Of a DNA stretch of 64,000 nt, positions 43,214 to 52,300 are shown piece by piece (position 1 is the stretch's first letter; each line of letters starts with the position of its first letter). Under the pieces are notes generated by a model. It was given only the letters and a program-made list of their open reading frames with translations, ran no database searches and was not told the DNA's origin. The stretch lies in the NCBI RefSeq assembly GCF_003176895.1, contig NZ_QGTD01000021.1:1-64000 (forward strand), written 5' to 3'. The stretch is from Gracilibacillus dipsosauri. Its GTDB lineage: Bacteria > Bacillota > Bacilli > Bacillales > Amphibacillaceae. The position numbers and the translations under genes are program-made.

Positions 43214-43783
43214 ATGTTTGACTTGGCTTATCCATTAGAAGATACGATTGAAATAGATGGCATCACTTACCAAGTGGATATGTCATTTGATAATATATTA
43301 CGATTATACGACATGCTTAATGACAAAGAATTAGATGACGTTACGCAGATATTAGTCGGCATTGAAATGTTGTTAGGTGTTTGCTTCTTATGTGATTTTC
43401 AAACACAATACGAGATATTCGAGAAAGTATTTAAAGGATTTATATCTAAAGGGGCAGAGGAAAACTTACCAGTAGATATTGAAGGAAATCCGATGCCTAT
43501 AACCGAAAAAGACAAGAATCCATTCTCTATAAAAGAAGATGCAGAATATATTTATGCATCATTTTACCAAGATTATGGTATAGATTTATTTGAACAACAA
43601 GGCAAGCTGCATTGGGAGAAATTCAAAGCCTTATTAGGTGGATTAAGGAAAGATACCAAGTTTAAAGAGGTAGTCGAGATTCGTACAATGGAGTTACCAA
43701 CAGGAAAAGGGACACAAAAACAACGTGAAAATATCAAGAAATTACAAGAACATTATAAATTGAAAGGGACAGAGCCTATTTAG
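43214..43783 (+). CDS. Tail assembly chaperone, Gp15 family
   Basis: 189 residues, starting with FDLAYPLEDTIEIDGITYQV, then DMSFDNILRLYDML, the signature of the A118 Gp15 family. Ten bases after the previous gene. The end of the first and this gene do not overlap, so the usual G/GT frameshift is not evident here. Confidence 0.82.
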   Translation: MFDLAYPLEDTIEIDGITYQVDMSFDNILRLYDMLNDKELDDVTQILVGIEMLLGVCFLCDFQTQYEIFEKVFKGFISKGAEENLPVDIEGNPMPITEKDKNPFSIKEDAEYIYASFYQDYGIDLFEQQGKLHWEKFKALLGGLRKDTKFKEVVEIRTMELPTGKGTQKQRENIKKLQEHYKLKGTEPI

Positions 43784-43816
43784 GTTCTTTTTTATTGCCT
43801 TGAAAGGCGGTATATC

Positions 43817-43933
43817 ATGAAAGATTTAAAAGAAATAAGATGCACAAAATGCAATAAACTTCTTGGAAGAATAAAGGGCATTGGTGAAATTAAATGCCCT
43901 AGATGCCAAACGATTAACAAAATCAAAAACTAG
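43817..43933 (+). CDS. Com-like zinc-finger protein (38 aa)
   Basis: CTKCNKLLGRIKG ... CPRCQTIN: two CxxC pairs in the pattern of Com, the Mu translational activator of mom. SD GAAAGGCGG. It lies just before the tape-measure gene. No mom-like gene is visible nearby, so the role is open. Confidence 0.65.
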   Translation: MKDLKEIRCTKCNKLLGRIKGIGEIKCPRCQTINKIKN

Positions 43934-43987
43934 AGAGCCTTAGAGCCCCTATACAGAAATCTATAAGTATGGGGGTGAGATATATAC

Positions 43988-46900
43988 ATGGCAGATGGAA
44001 GAGTTGAAATAGATGTCATACTGGACGATAAGCAAGTCGGTAAAGGCGTTAAAAGTGTTGATAAAAAGCTTGGTGGCATAATCAGCACAAGTAAACGTGC
44101 TGCAGCTAGTATCGGCAAAATTGTTACTGCATTAGGTTTATTTACCGTTGGTGCTAGAGCAGTAGACACGCTTACTAGATCACTAGATGGCGCTATTTCG
44201 AGATATGACACTTTGAATACATTCCCTAAAGTAATGCAACAGATAGGCTTTTCTGCTGAGGAATCACAAAAAGCGATTGATAAGTTGTCTGATGGGATTC
44301 AAGGATTACCAACTAAGTTAGATGATGTGACCAAAACAGCGCAACAAATAGCAACCATGACAGGTGATTTGGATGGTGCTGTAGATACAACATTAGCCTT
44401 AAATAACGCATTCCTTGCAAGTGGTGCGAGTTCAGAGGATTCGGCTAGAGGGTTACAACAATATGTACAAATGCTATCAAGAGGTGAAGCCGATCTCGAA
44501 TCGTGGCGAACACTCCAAGAAACAATGGGAGTTGCGTTAAATGATGTCGCTAAGGCTTTTGGATTTGCGGGAGCATCCGCGCAAAACGATTTATACGATG
44601 CTTTGAAAGAGGGCGACGTTACATTTGATCAGTTTAATAACAAATTGATTGAATTAAGTAATACAACGAATGGATTTGCAGATAGAGCATTAACTGCAAG
44701 TGGCGGTATTCGCACAGCTTGGACTAACATGGGAACTGCTATACAACGTGGTTTAGCAAATGTTATCACTTCCATTGATAAAGTGTTAGCAGGAACATCA
44801 TTTAAAAGCATAGAGAACATTTTAAATAATTCTGGTAAACGATTTGAATCAATGCTTAACACTATAGCTAACGGAATACCTAAAGCAGCTAAATTTATCC
44901 AAAGACTATACGACAACGTAGAGCCGTTATTTCCTTTGTTTAGGGATCTAGGGGCGGTAGTTGCTAGTGTAACGGTTGGTTTATTAGCATTTAAAGCGAC
45001 ATTAGCCATAACAACCTTAGTAAATAGTTTGAGTGGAGCTTTGTTAGGATTAAGAACAGCATTATTTTATGTTCAGTATGGATTTGTAGCCTTGCAAACT
45101 GCTATTATGGCCAATCCTATAGGTTTCATTGTTGGGGTTATAGCAGGATTAGCGACTATGTTTATCTATCTATGGAACACTTCTGATACATTTAGAAATT
45201 CTATTATTGCGATAGGTAATGCATTGAGTGGTTTATTTGTTGCTTCTATCGAAATGACGAAAAGCGCTATTGATAGGTTAAGTGATTCGTTCAGTGTATT
45301 CGGGGCTTATTTAACAACAAAAACCATCGATTTATACAATCAGTCGATGCAAAAGTTAAGTGATGCAATCCAAGCTGTACAGCCATTTGTCGATGGTGTA
45401 AAAGATTCTTTTTCTGGATTTGCCGATTTAATTTCAGATGGTATTGATAAAGTGGCGAATGCAGGAATCACATTAGGTGATGTATTTAGAACTTTATCCG
45501 GCCCGATTACAAGTGTGGTAATAGCCCTAGTTGGTTTAACAGGCCCTGTCGGATTGTTAATAAGTTCTTTGACCTTCCTAGCGACCAAGACAAACATCGT
45601 TTCCGATATGATTAAGGTTTTCAAAGGCGAGATGGAATTTGATCAAGCTATTAATAATATGGCTGATATGGCGACAGAGTATATCAATAATTTGTCTACT
45701 ATGATCACGAATTCCATTGAAAAAGGAACAGAGATCATTGTCGGTTTAATTGAAGGAATGTCAGATGCTTTACCTGGAGTTATTGAAGTAGGTACAGAGG
45801 CACTCACTACTTTCATAGATTCGGTTGTAGCCAATTTACCGATGATAACAGAAATTGGTGTGCAAGCTGTCACGACGGTTGTAGATGGTATTTCTAATGC
45901 GTTGCCTATGTTGATTGAAGCAGGATTGTCCATCATTCTAATGTTGGTACAAGTGATTATAGAGAATTTACCAACATTAATTGCTTTAGGGGTAAATATC
46001 CTAACCACTATACTTGAAGCGATTGTCACGGCTTTACCTATGTTGATCGAAGCAGGAATTCAAATTCTAACCACTTTGATTAGTGCAATCACTCAAATGT
46101 TGCCAATGATCATAGAAATCGGAATAACGATTTTAACCACATTAATTAGCGCAATCATTACAGCATTACCGATGTTAATCGAAACAGCGATAACACTTAT
46201 AACAACCATTATAGATATCATCATTGAAAACTTGCCCGCCATTCTAAATGCCGGTATTCAGATTTTAACCGCCTTAATTGATGGAATTATTTCAATCCTA
46301 CCTGCTTTATTAGATGCAGGAATTCAAATTATGATGGCATTACTCAACTTAATCATTGATAATCTACCATTGATTCTAAATGCTGGTATTGAGATTTTAC
46401 TAGCTTTGATCGATGGGATTATAAGGATTTTGCCAGAATTAATCAAAGCAGGATTAAAACTAATCATGGCTTTATTTGAAGCTATCATCGATAATTTGCC
46501 AACAATTATACAGGCTGGTATAGAAGTATTACTTGCTCTTATCGAGGGTTTGATCGATGCTATACCTCAATTAGTTGCTGCTATTCCACAAATAGTAAGT
46601 GCTATTTTTGATGCCTTTGGAGAAGTTGATTGGGGAGAAATCGGAAGCTCCATCATTGAAGGTGTATGGGCAGGTATTAAAGGCATGGGTAAATGGATTG
46701 GTGGTAAAGTATCTGGATTCGCAGGCAACATCGTCGGATGGGTGAAAGATAAGCTTGATATTAATTCCCCATCTCGTGTGTTTAGAGATCAAGTAGGGAA
46801 ATGGATCCCTGCCGGTATTGGAGTGGGGATTGAACGAAACGAAAAGACAGCATTAAATGCAGTGGATAGCCTAGCAAACTCCTTAAACAGAGACATGCAA

Positions 46901-47128
46901 GCCGAAATAGGCGTAACCAATCGCTTAAGAGGTGCTAGTCTTAATATGTCTGGTGTCGCACCTGCAGGAGTGGGATATTCTCCAACACAGAATAACATCA
47001 ATTATGATCGCTTAGGTCAAGTGATGGCGAAGTATTTAAAATTCGATTTTAATATTGATGGTGACAGAGTGGCCACAGCTGTAAACACAGCGAATGCAGT
47101 AAATGATCAAGTGAATTATATGGGATAG
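43988..47128 (+). CDS. Tail tape-measure protein
   Basis: 1046 residues. N terminus: tape-measure family region (FNTFPKVMQQIGFS-like, QGLPTKLDDVTKTAQQIA). Middle: hydrophobic helices. Residues 580-865: thirteen 22-residue repeats of the form G-x-x-I-L-x-x-L-I-x-x-I-x-x-x-L-P-x-L-I-x-A. C terminus: DINSPSRVFRDQVGKWIPAG, the conserved end. Its length sets the tail length. Confidence 0.93.
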   Translation: MADGRVEIDVILDDKQVGKGVKSVDKKLGGIISTSKRAAASIGKIVTALGLFTVGARAVDTLTRSLDGAISRYDTLNTFPKVMQQIGFSAEESQKAIDKLSDGIQGLPTKLDDVTKTAQQIATMTGDLDGAVDTTLALNNAFLASGASSEDSARGLQQYVQMLSRGEADLESWRTLQETMGVALNDVAKAFGFAGASAQNDLYDALKEGDVTFDQFNNKLIELSNTTNGFADRALTASGGIRTAWTNMGTAIQRGLANVITSIDKVLAGTSFKSIENILNNSGKRFESMLNTIANGIPKAAKFIQRLYDNVEPLFPLFRDLGAVVASVTVGLLAFKATLAITTLVNSLSGALLGLRTALFYVQYGFVALQTAIMANPIGFIVGVIAGLATMFIYLWNTSDTFRNSIIAIGNALSGLFVASIEMTKSAIDRLSDSFSVFGAYLTTKTIDLYNQSMQKLSDAIQAVQPFVDGVKDSFSGFADLISDGIDKVANAGITLGDVFRTLSGPITSVVIALVGLTGPVGLLISSLTFLATKTNIVSDMIKVFKGEMEFDQAINNMADMATEYINNLSTMITNSIEKGTEIIVGLIEGMSDALPGVIEVGTEALTTFIDSVVANLPMITEIGVQAVTTVVDGISNALPMLIEAGLSIILMLVQVIIENLPTLIALGVNILTTILEAIVTALPMLIEAGIQILTTLISAITQMLPMIIEIGITILTTLISAIITALPMLIETAITLITTIIDIIIENLPAILNAGIQILTALIDGIISILPALLDAGIQIMMALLNLIIDNLPLILNAGIEILLALIDGIIRILPELIKAGLKLIMALFEAIIDNLPTIIQAGIEVLLALIEGLIDAIPQLVAAIPQIVSAIFDAFGEVDWGEIGSSIIEGVWAGIKGMGKWIGGKVSGFAGNIVGWVKDKLDINSPSRVFRDQVGKWIPAGIGVGIERNEKTALNAVDSLANSLNRDMQAEIGVTNRLRGASLNMSGVAPAGVGYSPTQNNINYDRLGQVMAKYLKFDFNIDGDRVATAVNTANAVNDQVNYMG
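45725..46582 (+). repeat. 13 x 66-bp degenerate tandem repeats in the tape-measure gene
   Basis: Each 66-bp unit encodes 22 residues with an invariant LP pair and hydrophobic heptad-like spacing, e.g. GIQILTTLISAITQMLPMII. Units diverge at the DNA level, indicating old duplication. Confidence 0.85.
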
Positions 47129-47138
47129 GAGGGGAAGC

Positions 47139-47972
47139 ATGACCGTTATACAACGATTAAGTGGAGAAACATACAACCTTAGAGATTTAGGCATAAGAAC
47201 AAGGGATATTATCGTCTCATCCCCTCCACCTAGAAATTATACTGGTCAAGTAGATGGTAGGGATGGATTGATAGACTATGGAACAGATTACGATGCTAGA
47301 CCGATCACAGGACGTTTTACCATGTTTGCGGTTGATTTGGATGACTATGTATTGCTAAGGGATGAAGTATTTAACATATTCAGCACGAAAGAGCCTTTTT
47401 ACTTCATTGATAGTCGATATCCTGTCAAGCGTTGGAAAGTGAAAACAGCCGATTCTTTTGATCCAGAAAGAGCCAATAGGATGGGGAAATTCGATGTCAA
47501 TATGATCGCTTATTTGCCTTTCGCTGAATCCATCGGCACATCACAAACCATACAAAACAATGGCATAGATGCGAACGATGCCTTGTGGGGCTTTGGCATG
47601 GGATTAATAGCCGATGATGAAAGTTTAATCTATACACACACTGGTACATCCTTTCGCATTTATAACGCAGGGAATGTAGCTGTCCATCCGTTTCAGCAAG
47701 AATTAAAAATCACGATAGATAACGTACAAGGATCTACATCTTATTTACAACTTAGAAACATCACCAATGGAAGTGTATTTCGCATAAATGAAGCAGTAAC
47801 CAATAGCCAGACCATTGTTATTGACAGAATGAACATGTCACGCAATGGATTGGCTATTTTTCGTAAGACGAATAGAAAGTATATCGAATTAGAGCCGGAA
47901 TGGAATGAGTTTGAAGTAACAGGGGCGACAAGTGCTAGAGTGGCTTTTGATTTTAGATTTTATTACAAGTGA
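47139..47972 (+). CDS. Distal tail protein (Dit)
   Basis: 277 residues. The N terminus (YNLRDLGIRTRDIIVSSPPP, YDARPITGRFTMF) and beta-rich C-terminal galectin-like region fit the Dit/Sipho_tail family that forms the hub at the tail tip. In this prophage Tal does not follow directly; a 4.3 kb insert does. Confidence 0.85.
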   Translation: MTVIQRLSGETYNLRDLGIRTRDIIVSSPPPRNYTGQVDGRDGLIDYGTDYDARPITGRFTMFAVDLDDYVLLRDEVFNIFSTKEPFYFIDSRYPVKRWKVKTADSFDPERANRMGKFDVNMIAYLPFAESIGTSQTIQNNGIDANDALWGFGMGLIADDESLIYTHTGTSFRIYNAGNVAVHPFQQELKITIDNVQGSTSYLQLRNITNGSVFRINEAVTNSQTIVIDRMNMSRNGLAIFRKTNRKYIELEPEWNEFEVTGATSARVAFDFRFYYK

Positions 47973-47983
47973 GGTGTTAAGGT

Positions 47984-50092
47984 ATGGGTATATACTATTT
48001 TGATAACTTGATAGATAGAGATTTTCGTAATCTTTTAAATGAAATGGGGAAAGCTGTAGAAGCACAAGGTAAAACAATTCAAGATCTAGTGGCAGAAGGA
48101 CAATTGACTGTCGAACAATATGCTGAACTTCTCGAAATCATTAATGGGATGATAAAAAAAGGAGAAGTAACTGTATATGATATTGATAAAAACAAAGGTA
48201 AGTTTGATGAAACATATTTAACTGACGAACTTCTTCAACAAATAGCTGGTAATGCTCCTATACACAGTGTACCTGCAGAAGATAGTATAACTATTAACCA
48301 AATTGCTTTTACAAAGAAAAGCTCTAATTTATATGATGATGAAACTAGGATAGATGGATATTATTTAGGAACAGATGGAACTCTTATCGCTAATGAAGAA
48401 TTGGTTACTTCTTCATTTATTTCTTCTAATTCATTGCAGTCTTACTTTGTGAAAAAAGCAAGGCGAATATTGTATTATGATTCTGACAAAACGGTTATAG
48501 GTTATGATCCCGACTTAAATGCTAAATTTGATTACGTTTTTACAACACCAGATAATACATCATATATCCGACTAAGTTGGGCATATAGTGATCTACCGTC
48601 GTCACCGCAACAACTAAATGCGGGAACAGTTGAACTTCCGTACGAACCATATTATAAATTAATTGACAGGAGATACGTAGAAAAACAAGAAATAACAAGC
48701 GACGATATACCAGACGGGGCAATCAATCCGCATAAAACTTCATTCATGAAACCGGGTAAGAATATTTTTGATAAAGAAAATATTATTAAGGGATACTATG
48801 TTAACTATACAAACGGTAATCTGGTGGAAAGTGCATCATATAATACATCAGAAGATATAGAAGTAATACAATTTAATAATTACGTTCCCAATATAAGCAT
48901 TAGGATGTTAGCTTTCTTCGATGGTGGTAATAATTACATTAGCGGAAACCAATTTTTGAATCCTGGAGATATAATTAATGCACCAGAAAACGCTAAATAT
49001 CTAAAAGTGTCATTCAACGCTGGTGATGAGGAATATTTGCAGATAGAAGAGGGGACAACGGTTACTGCCTATGAGCCATTCGGATATTATATTGATAATC
49101 TACTTATAAATAATTCGAGTGGTGATAACAGAGTAAAAGTATTGCTTCCTCCTACAATATATGGCGTAACTGGAATGGAAAATAATATTTACTTCCAAAA
49201 TATTGTGAATGTGAAAGATACTTTATTAGATTTTAATGTGGAAGGTTCAGAAGGAAAACACATGTCTAAGAAGTGGACGGACACGCCGACAAACCCGAGT
49301 AATTCCAATTTGATTATTTCAGCGAATAAAGATTTCAAAGTATTAGCTTCTACTACCGTTAATTTAGTAGTTAAAGAGCCTTTAGGTACTGGAAGCACAA
49401 ATTTATTAGTAATAGGTGATAGTACAGTTAACGCAGGTGGTCTTACTCAAAGGATTTTGGACAATTTTGCTGATGATCCCGTCACAATGACGTTATTAGG
49501 AACTAGAGGGGACGCTCCTAATTTACATGAAGGACGGGGAGGGTGGACGGTCGAAAGATATAGAACAGATGATATGTACGATGGTGTCGTTAACCCTTTT
49601 TACAATCCTAGTGTGATGGATTTTGATTTTAGTTATTATGCGAGTAACCAAGGATACTCTGTTGTGAATAATGTAATGTTTGTTCTTGGGATTAATGATA
49701 CTTTCAATTCTTTTAGCGACGTAGAAGTCGATACTAAAATAGATAATATATTAACAAGTTACGATTTTTTGATTCAAAGCATCCATACCTTTGATCCAAA
49801 TGTTAGAGTGGGGGTTTCAATTACAATACCGCCAAATGCTTCACAAGATGCTTTTGGCAATGCTTATGGTAATAATCAAACTCAATGGAGATATAAACGA
49901 AATAACGCAATTTGGATTGAAAGGATAATTGAGCATTTCAAGAATAAAGAAGCGCAAAATATTTATTTAGTTCCGATGAATCATAACATAGACACTGAAA
50001 ACAATATAGCTGACGGTGTGCATCCTAACACAAATGGATATAATCAAATGGGGGATTCGACATACTTTTGGCTAAAGTCTTTTGATTCATAA
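47984..50092 (+). CDS. Tail/baseplate protein with SGNH hydrolase domain
   Basis: 702 residues. N-terminal ~110 residues helical with YYFDNLIDRDFRNLLNEMGK, as in baseplate/receptor-binding proteins. The middle is beta-rich with two similar modules (SSNLYDDETRIDGYYLGTDG and KNIFDKENIIKGYYVNYTNG). The C terminus is an SGNH/GDSL domain: GDS near residue 480, GIND near 568 and DGVHPN near 677. It probably deacylates surface glycans at infection. Confidence 0.82.
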   Translation: MGIYYFDNLIDRDFRNLLNEMGKAVEAQGKTIQDLVAEGQLTVEQYAELLEIINGMIKKGEVTVYDIDKNKGKFDETYLTDELLQQIAGNAPIHSVPAEDSITINQIAFTKKSSNLYDDETRIDGYYLGTDGTLIANEELVTSSFISSNSLQSYFVKKARRILYYDSDKTVIGYDPDLNAKFDYVFTTPDNTSYIRLSWAYSDLPSSPQQLNAGTVELPYEPYYKLIDRRYVEKQEITSDDIPDGAINPHKTSFMKPGKNIFDKENIIKGYYVNYTNGNLVESASYNTSEDIEVIQFNNYVPNISIRMLAFFDGGNNYISGNQFLNPGDIINAPENAKYLKVSFNAGDEEYLQIEEGTTVTAYEPFGYYIDNLLINNSSGDNRVKVLLPPTIYGVTGMENNIYFQNIVNVKDTLLDFNVEGSEGKHMSKKWTDTPTNPSNSNLIISANKDFKVLASTTVNLVVKEPLGTGSTNLLVIGDSTVNAGGLTQRILDNFADDPVTMTLLGTRGDAPNLHEGRGGWTVERYRTDDMYDGVVNPFYNPSVMDFDFSYYASNQGYSVVNNVMFVLGINDTFNSFSDVEVDTKIDNILTSYDFLIQSIHTFDPNVRVGVSITIPPNASQDAFGNAYGNNQTQWRYKRNNAIWIERIIEHFKNKEAQNIYLVPMNHNIDTENNIADGVHPNTNGYNQMGDSTYFWLKSFDS

Positions 50093-50097
50093 TAAGA

Positions 50098-50125
50098 ATA
50101 AAGCTAGTTTACGAACTAGCTTTAT
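50098..50125. terminator. Bidirectional terminator between tail protein and SGNH hydrolase
   Basis: A perfect 12-bp stem ATAAAGCTAGTT/AACTAGCTTTAT (50098-50109, 50114-50125) with TACG loop. The stop of the minus-strand gene lies in the loop. Confidence 0.85.
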
Positions 50126-50876
50126 CTTCTAATTGTTTTGCTATGAATTGACCGATATAAGTACCTAGAGTTTCATTACCTTTATCATTCAAATGCCAAG
50201 GATCAATATATAAATCTTTGGAAGACGAGTAATCATCAATAATGTTTCCGAATGGAATAATGGAGTAAAGGAGATCAGAATTAGATAATGTTGTTTCTAA
50301 TTCTGATCTGTATTCATTGATGTTGTCTAATTTCCCTTTATCGAATAAGTATCTGTATATGGTATGTTTCACTTGTGAAAGAAATCTATTAGCGTTAGTT
50401 TCTATGCTGAACTCTGGAAGCTCTAATACAAAAGGATAAATAGAATTAATATTAGCGAAAGTAACGATATTTTTCATATGGTGAGAATAAAAATCTTTTC
50501 CGATATGACCGGCGGAATCATTTACGCCCGCAACAATTACCATTAAATCTACTTTTTTAATGGCTGGCTCGGATGTTATTTTTTGATAAATATCTTTTGT
50601 TTTTCTACCAGGATAACCATAACTAATAATTTCAGAATCAATATTAGATTTTTCTAATTCTGATTTAATGTATTGATCAAGTTTTTCATTAGCTACCCAG
50701 CTATCACCAACAACAGCTATGTTGATTTCATTATCATTTGCAAAACTGAATGTTTCTGTTTGACTTTGTGCAACAGTAACCATCTCTCGATCATTTGTTA
50801 TGTAGATAAAAATGGAAATCAATGGGATAATTGCTAATAATAATAGCGAGGTAATGATGATATGCTTTCTTTTCAT
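50109..50876 (-). CDS. Membrane-anchored SGNH/GDSL hydrolase or acyltransferase
   Basis: 255 residues. N-terminal signal anchor (IIITSLLLLAIIPLISIFIY), then an extracellular SGNH domain: VVGDSWVAN (block I Ser), IVAGVNDSAG (block III Asn) and DPWHLN (block V Asp/His). It likely adds or removes acyl groups on the cell surface. It is on the opposite strand inside the late tail operon and has its own upstream region (minus-strand TATACT at 50907-50912), so it can be expressed in the lysogen. Confidence 0.82.
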   Translation of the reverse strand: MKRKHIIITSLLLLAIIPLISIFIYITNDREMVTVAQSQTETFSFANDNEINIAVVGDSWVANEKLDQYIKSELEKSNIDSEIISYGYPGRKTKDIYQKITSEPAIKKVDLMVIVAGVNDSAGHIGKDFYSHHMKNIVTFANINSIYPFVLELPEFSIETNANRFLSQVKHTIYRYLFDKGKLDNINEYRSELETTLSNSDLLYSIIPFGNIIDDYSSSKDLYIDPWHLNDKGNETLGTYIGQFIAKQLEDKASS

Positions 50877-50976
50877 AATAAGCCCCTTTCGGTATTGTTA
50901 TACTTTAGTATAAACTACCTAATGTTAGATTAACAGTGGTTTGTTATGGGTATAAATTCACCGCCATTAACAAAAA

Positions 50977-51005
50977 GTGACAACATCCACTTATTTTAGT
51001 AATAT
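50977..51005 (+). promoter_or_regulatory. Promoter of the O-antigen ligase-like gene
   Basis: GTGACA (50977-50982), 17 bp, TAATAT (51000-51005), 33 bp before the TTG start. With the downstream terminator it makes the gene an independent unit. Confidence 0.5.
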
Positions 51006-51038
51006 ATAGTTGAAAACTAAAAAGGTGGAGGGAACTAA

Positions 51039-52262
51039 TTGAGATTATTCAAATTCTTATTTAAAGGAGAGGTTGTTTTTGCTGGGTTTATATTATCAAG
51101 CACATTTAAAGGAATAATACCATACTCTCCTTTTGATTTAACAGTTTTGTTTATGGTTTGGTCTTTTTTTATTGCGTTAAAAAGGGTGATGAGGAACCCT
51201 ACATTAGATAAAGTTTCGATATTACCTATCGTGCTTTATTTTAGTTCGGCTATAATGGTGATTTTTAGTTTGACCTATACTATAGGAGGGAAATATGGAA
51301 CTGACAAAGCGTTAATGTTTGTATCATTAACAGCTTGGTCTTTTGTCGGGGTATTCTTCTTAATAAGAAATGCTGAATCGTTGCATTTATTTTTGAAAGG
51401 GATAATCTTTTATTCAATGATAACGGTTTGTTATGTTGTTTTTGATTATTTTAGTGGCGGATTAGTAACAGGGTATAATCGAATAGGTATAGATGGAGGA
51501 AACACAATCGGACTAGCGAGAGTTTCTGGACTAGCTGTTTTAGTTTTATTAGTGATGTATATCTATAAAAAGGTTCATATAAAACAAAAAATTCTAGCCT
51601 TATTAATGATATTGCTTTCTATCACAACATTAATGTTATCTGGTTCAAGAATGCCATTGATCGCTTTATTAGCAACAATCATTGTCTTATTCTTATGGTC
51701 AATTAGCTTTCAAAAGGTTAAGTTTAGTATGGATGTAAGAATTAGCAAAAAGATACTTCTTTTATTGGCTGCTATACCGATCATGATTGTTTCATTAATC
51801 CCTTTTATTAATACGGGAATGTTCTATACAACGATAGAGAGATTTACAAGCCTTTTTAGTGGAGAATCAATAGATTCTAAAAGAATAGAGTTATACCGTT
51901 CTGCAATATCTCTATGGGAAGAAAATCCATTATTTGGTGGTGGTATAGGTAGTTTTCCTATTCATTATTGGGGAGTAGACGGAAGAGCCTATCCTCACAA
52001 CTTCTTTTTAGAGAGTTTATCAGAATTAGGGATATTCGGATTTCTTTTTATTGTATTGCTTGTTTTATTTAGTTTTATCACCATTTGGAAAACACGAAAA
52101 AAGGGAATGAATAATTTACAACTGGCTATCGCATTAATATTTTTATTCTTACTATTAAATGCAAATGTGACTGGTGATATAAATGATAATAGATACTTAT
52201 TTACTTTCATCGCTTTAACGTTTTGTTTAAATTTATTTGAATATAAAAAGGACACCTTATAA
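51039..52262 (+). CDS. O-antigen ligase/polymerase-like membrane protein (Wzy/WaaL superfamily)
   Basis: 407 residues with about ten TM helices. The large loop between late helices has the family features SGSRMPLIALLA, RIELYRSAISLWEENPLFGG and GRAYPHNFFLESLSELGIFG (conserved Arg/His). It would join or polymerise undecaprenyl-linked glycans. TTG start, 6 bp after GGAGGGA. Own promoter and terminator mark it as phage-carried cargo for surface change. Confidence 0.85.
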   Translation: MRLFKFLFKGEVVFAGFILSSTFKGIIPYSPFDLTVLFMVWSFFIALKRVMRNPTLDKVSILPIVLYFSSAIMVIFSLTYTIGGKYGTDKALMFVSLTAWSFVGVFFLIRNAESLHLFLKGIIFYSMITVCYVVFDYFSGGLVTGYNRIGIDGGNTIGLARVSGLAVLVLLVMYIYKKVHIKQKILALLMILLSITTLMLSGSRMPLIALLATIIVLFLWSISFQKVKFSMDVRISKKILLLLAAIPIMIVSLIPFINTGMFYTTIERFTSLFSGESIDSKRIELYRSAISLWEENPLFGGGIGSFPIHYWGVDGRAYPHNFFLESLSELGIFGFLFIVLLVLFSFITIWKTRKKGMNNLQLAIALIFLFLLLNANVTGDINDNRYLFTFIALTFCLNLFEYKKDTL

Positions 52263-52277
52263 TGGGTGTCTTTTTAT
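52246..52277 (+). terminator. Terminator of the O-antigen ligase-like gene
   Basis: GACACC/GGTGTC (52251-52256, 52265-52270) with A-run before and TTTTTATT after. The tal gene begins 24 bp later. Confidence 0.8.
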
Positions 52278-52300
52278 TATGCCCGAAATGAGGTGATACA

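Noticed and set aside
43190-43230. G/GT-type programmed frameshift between the two tail chaperone genes
   Set aside because: The genes are separated by 10 bp, each with its own start. The A-rich end of the first (GAAGAAAAAGAAATAA) is not followed by a matching open frame that I can support.
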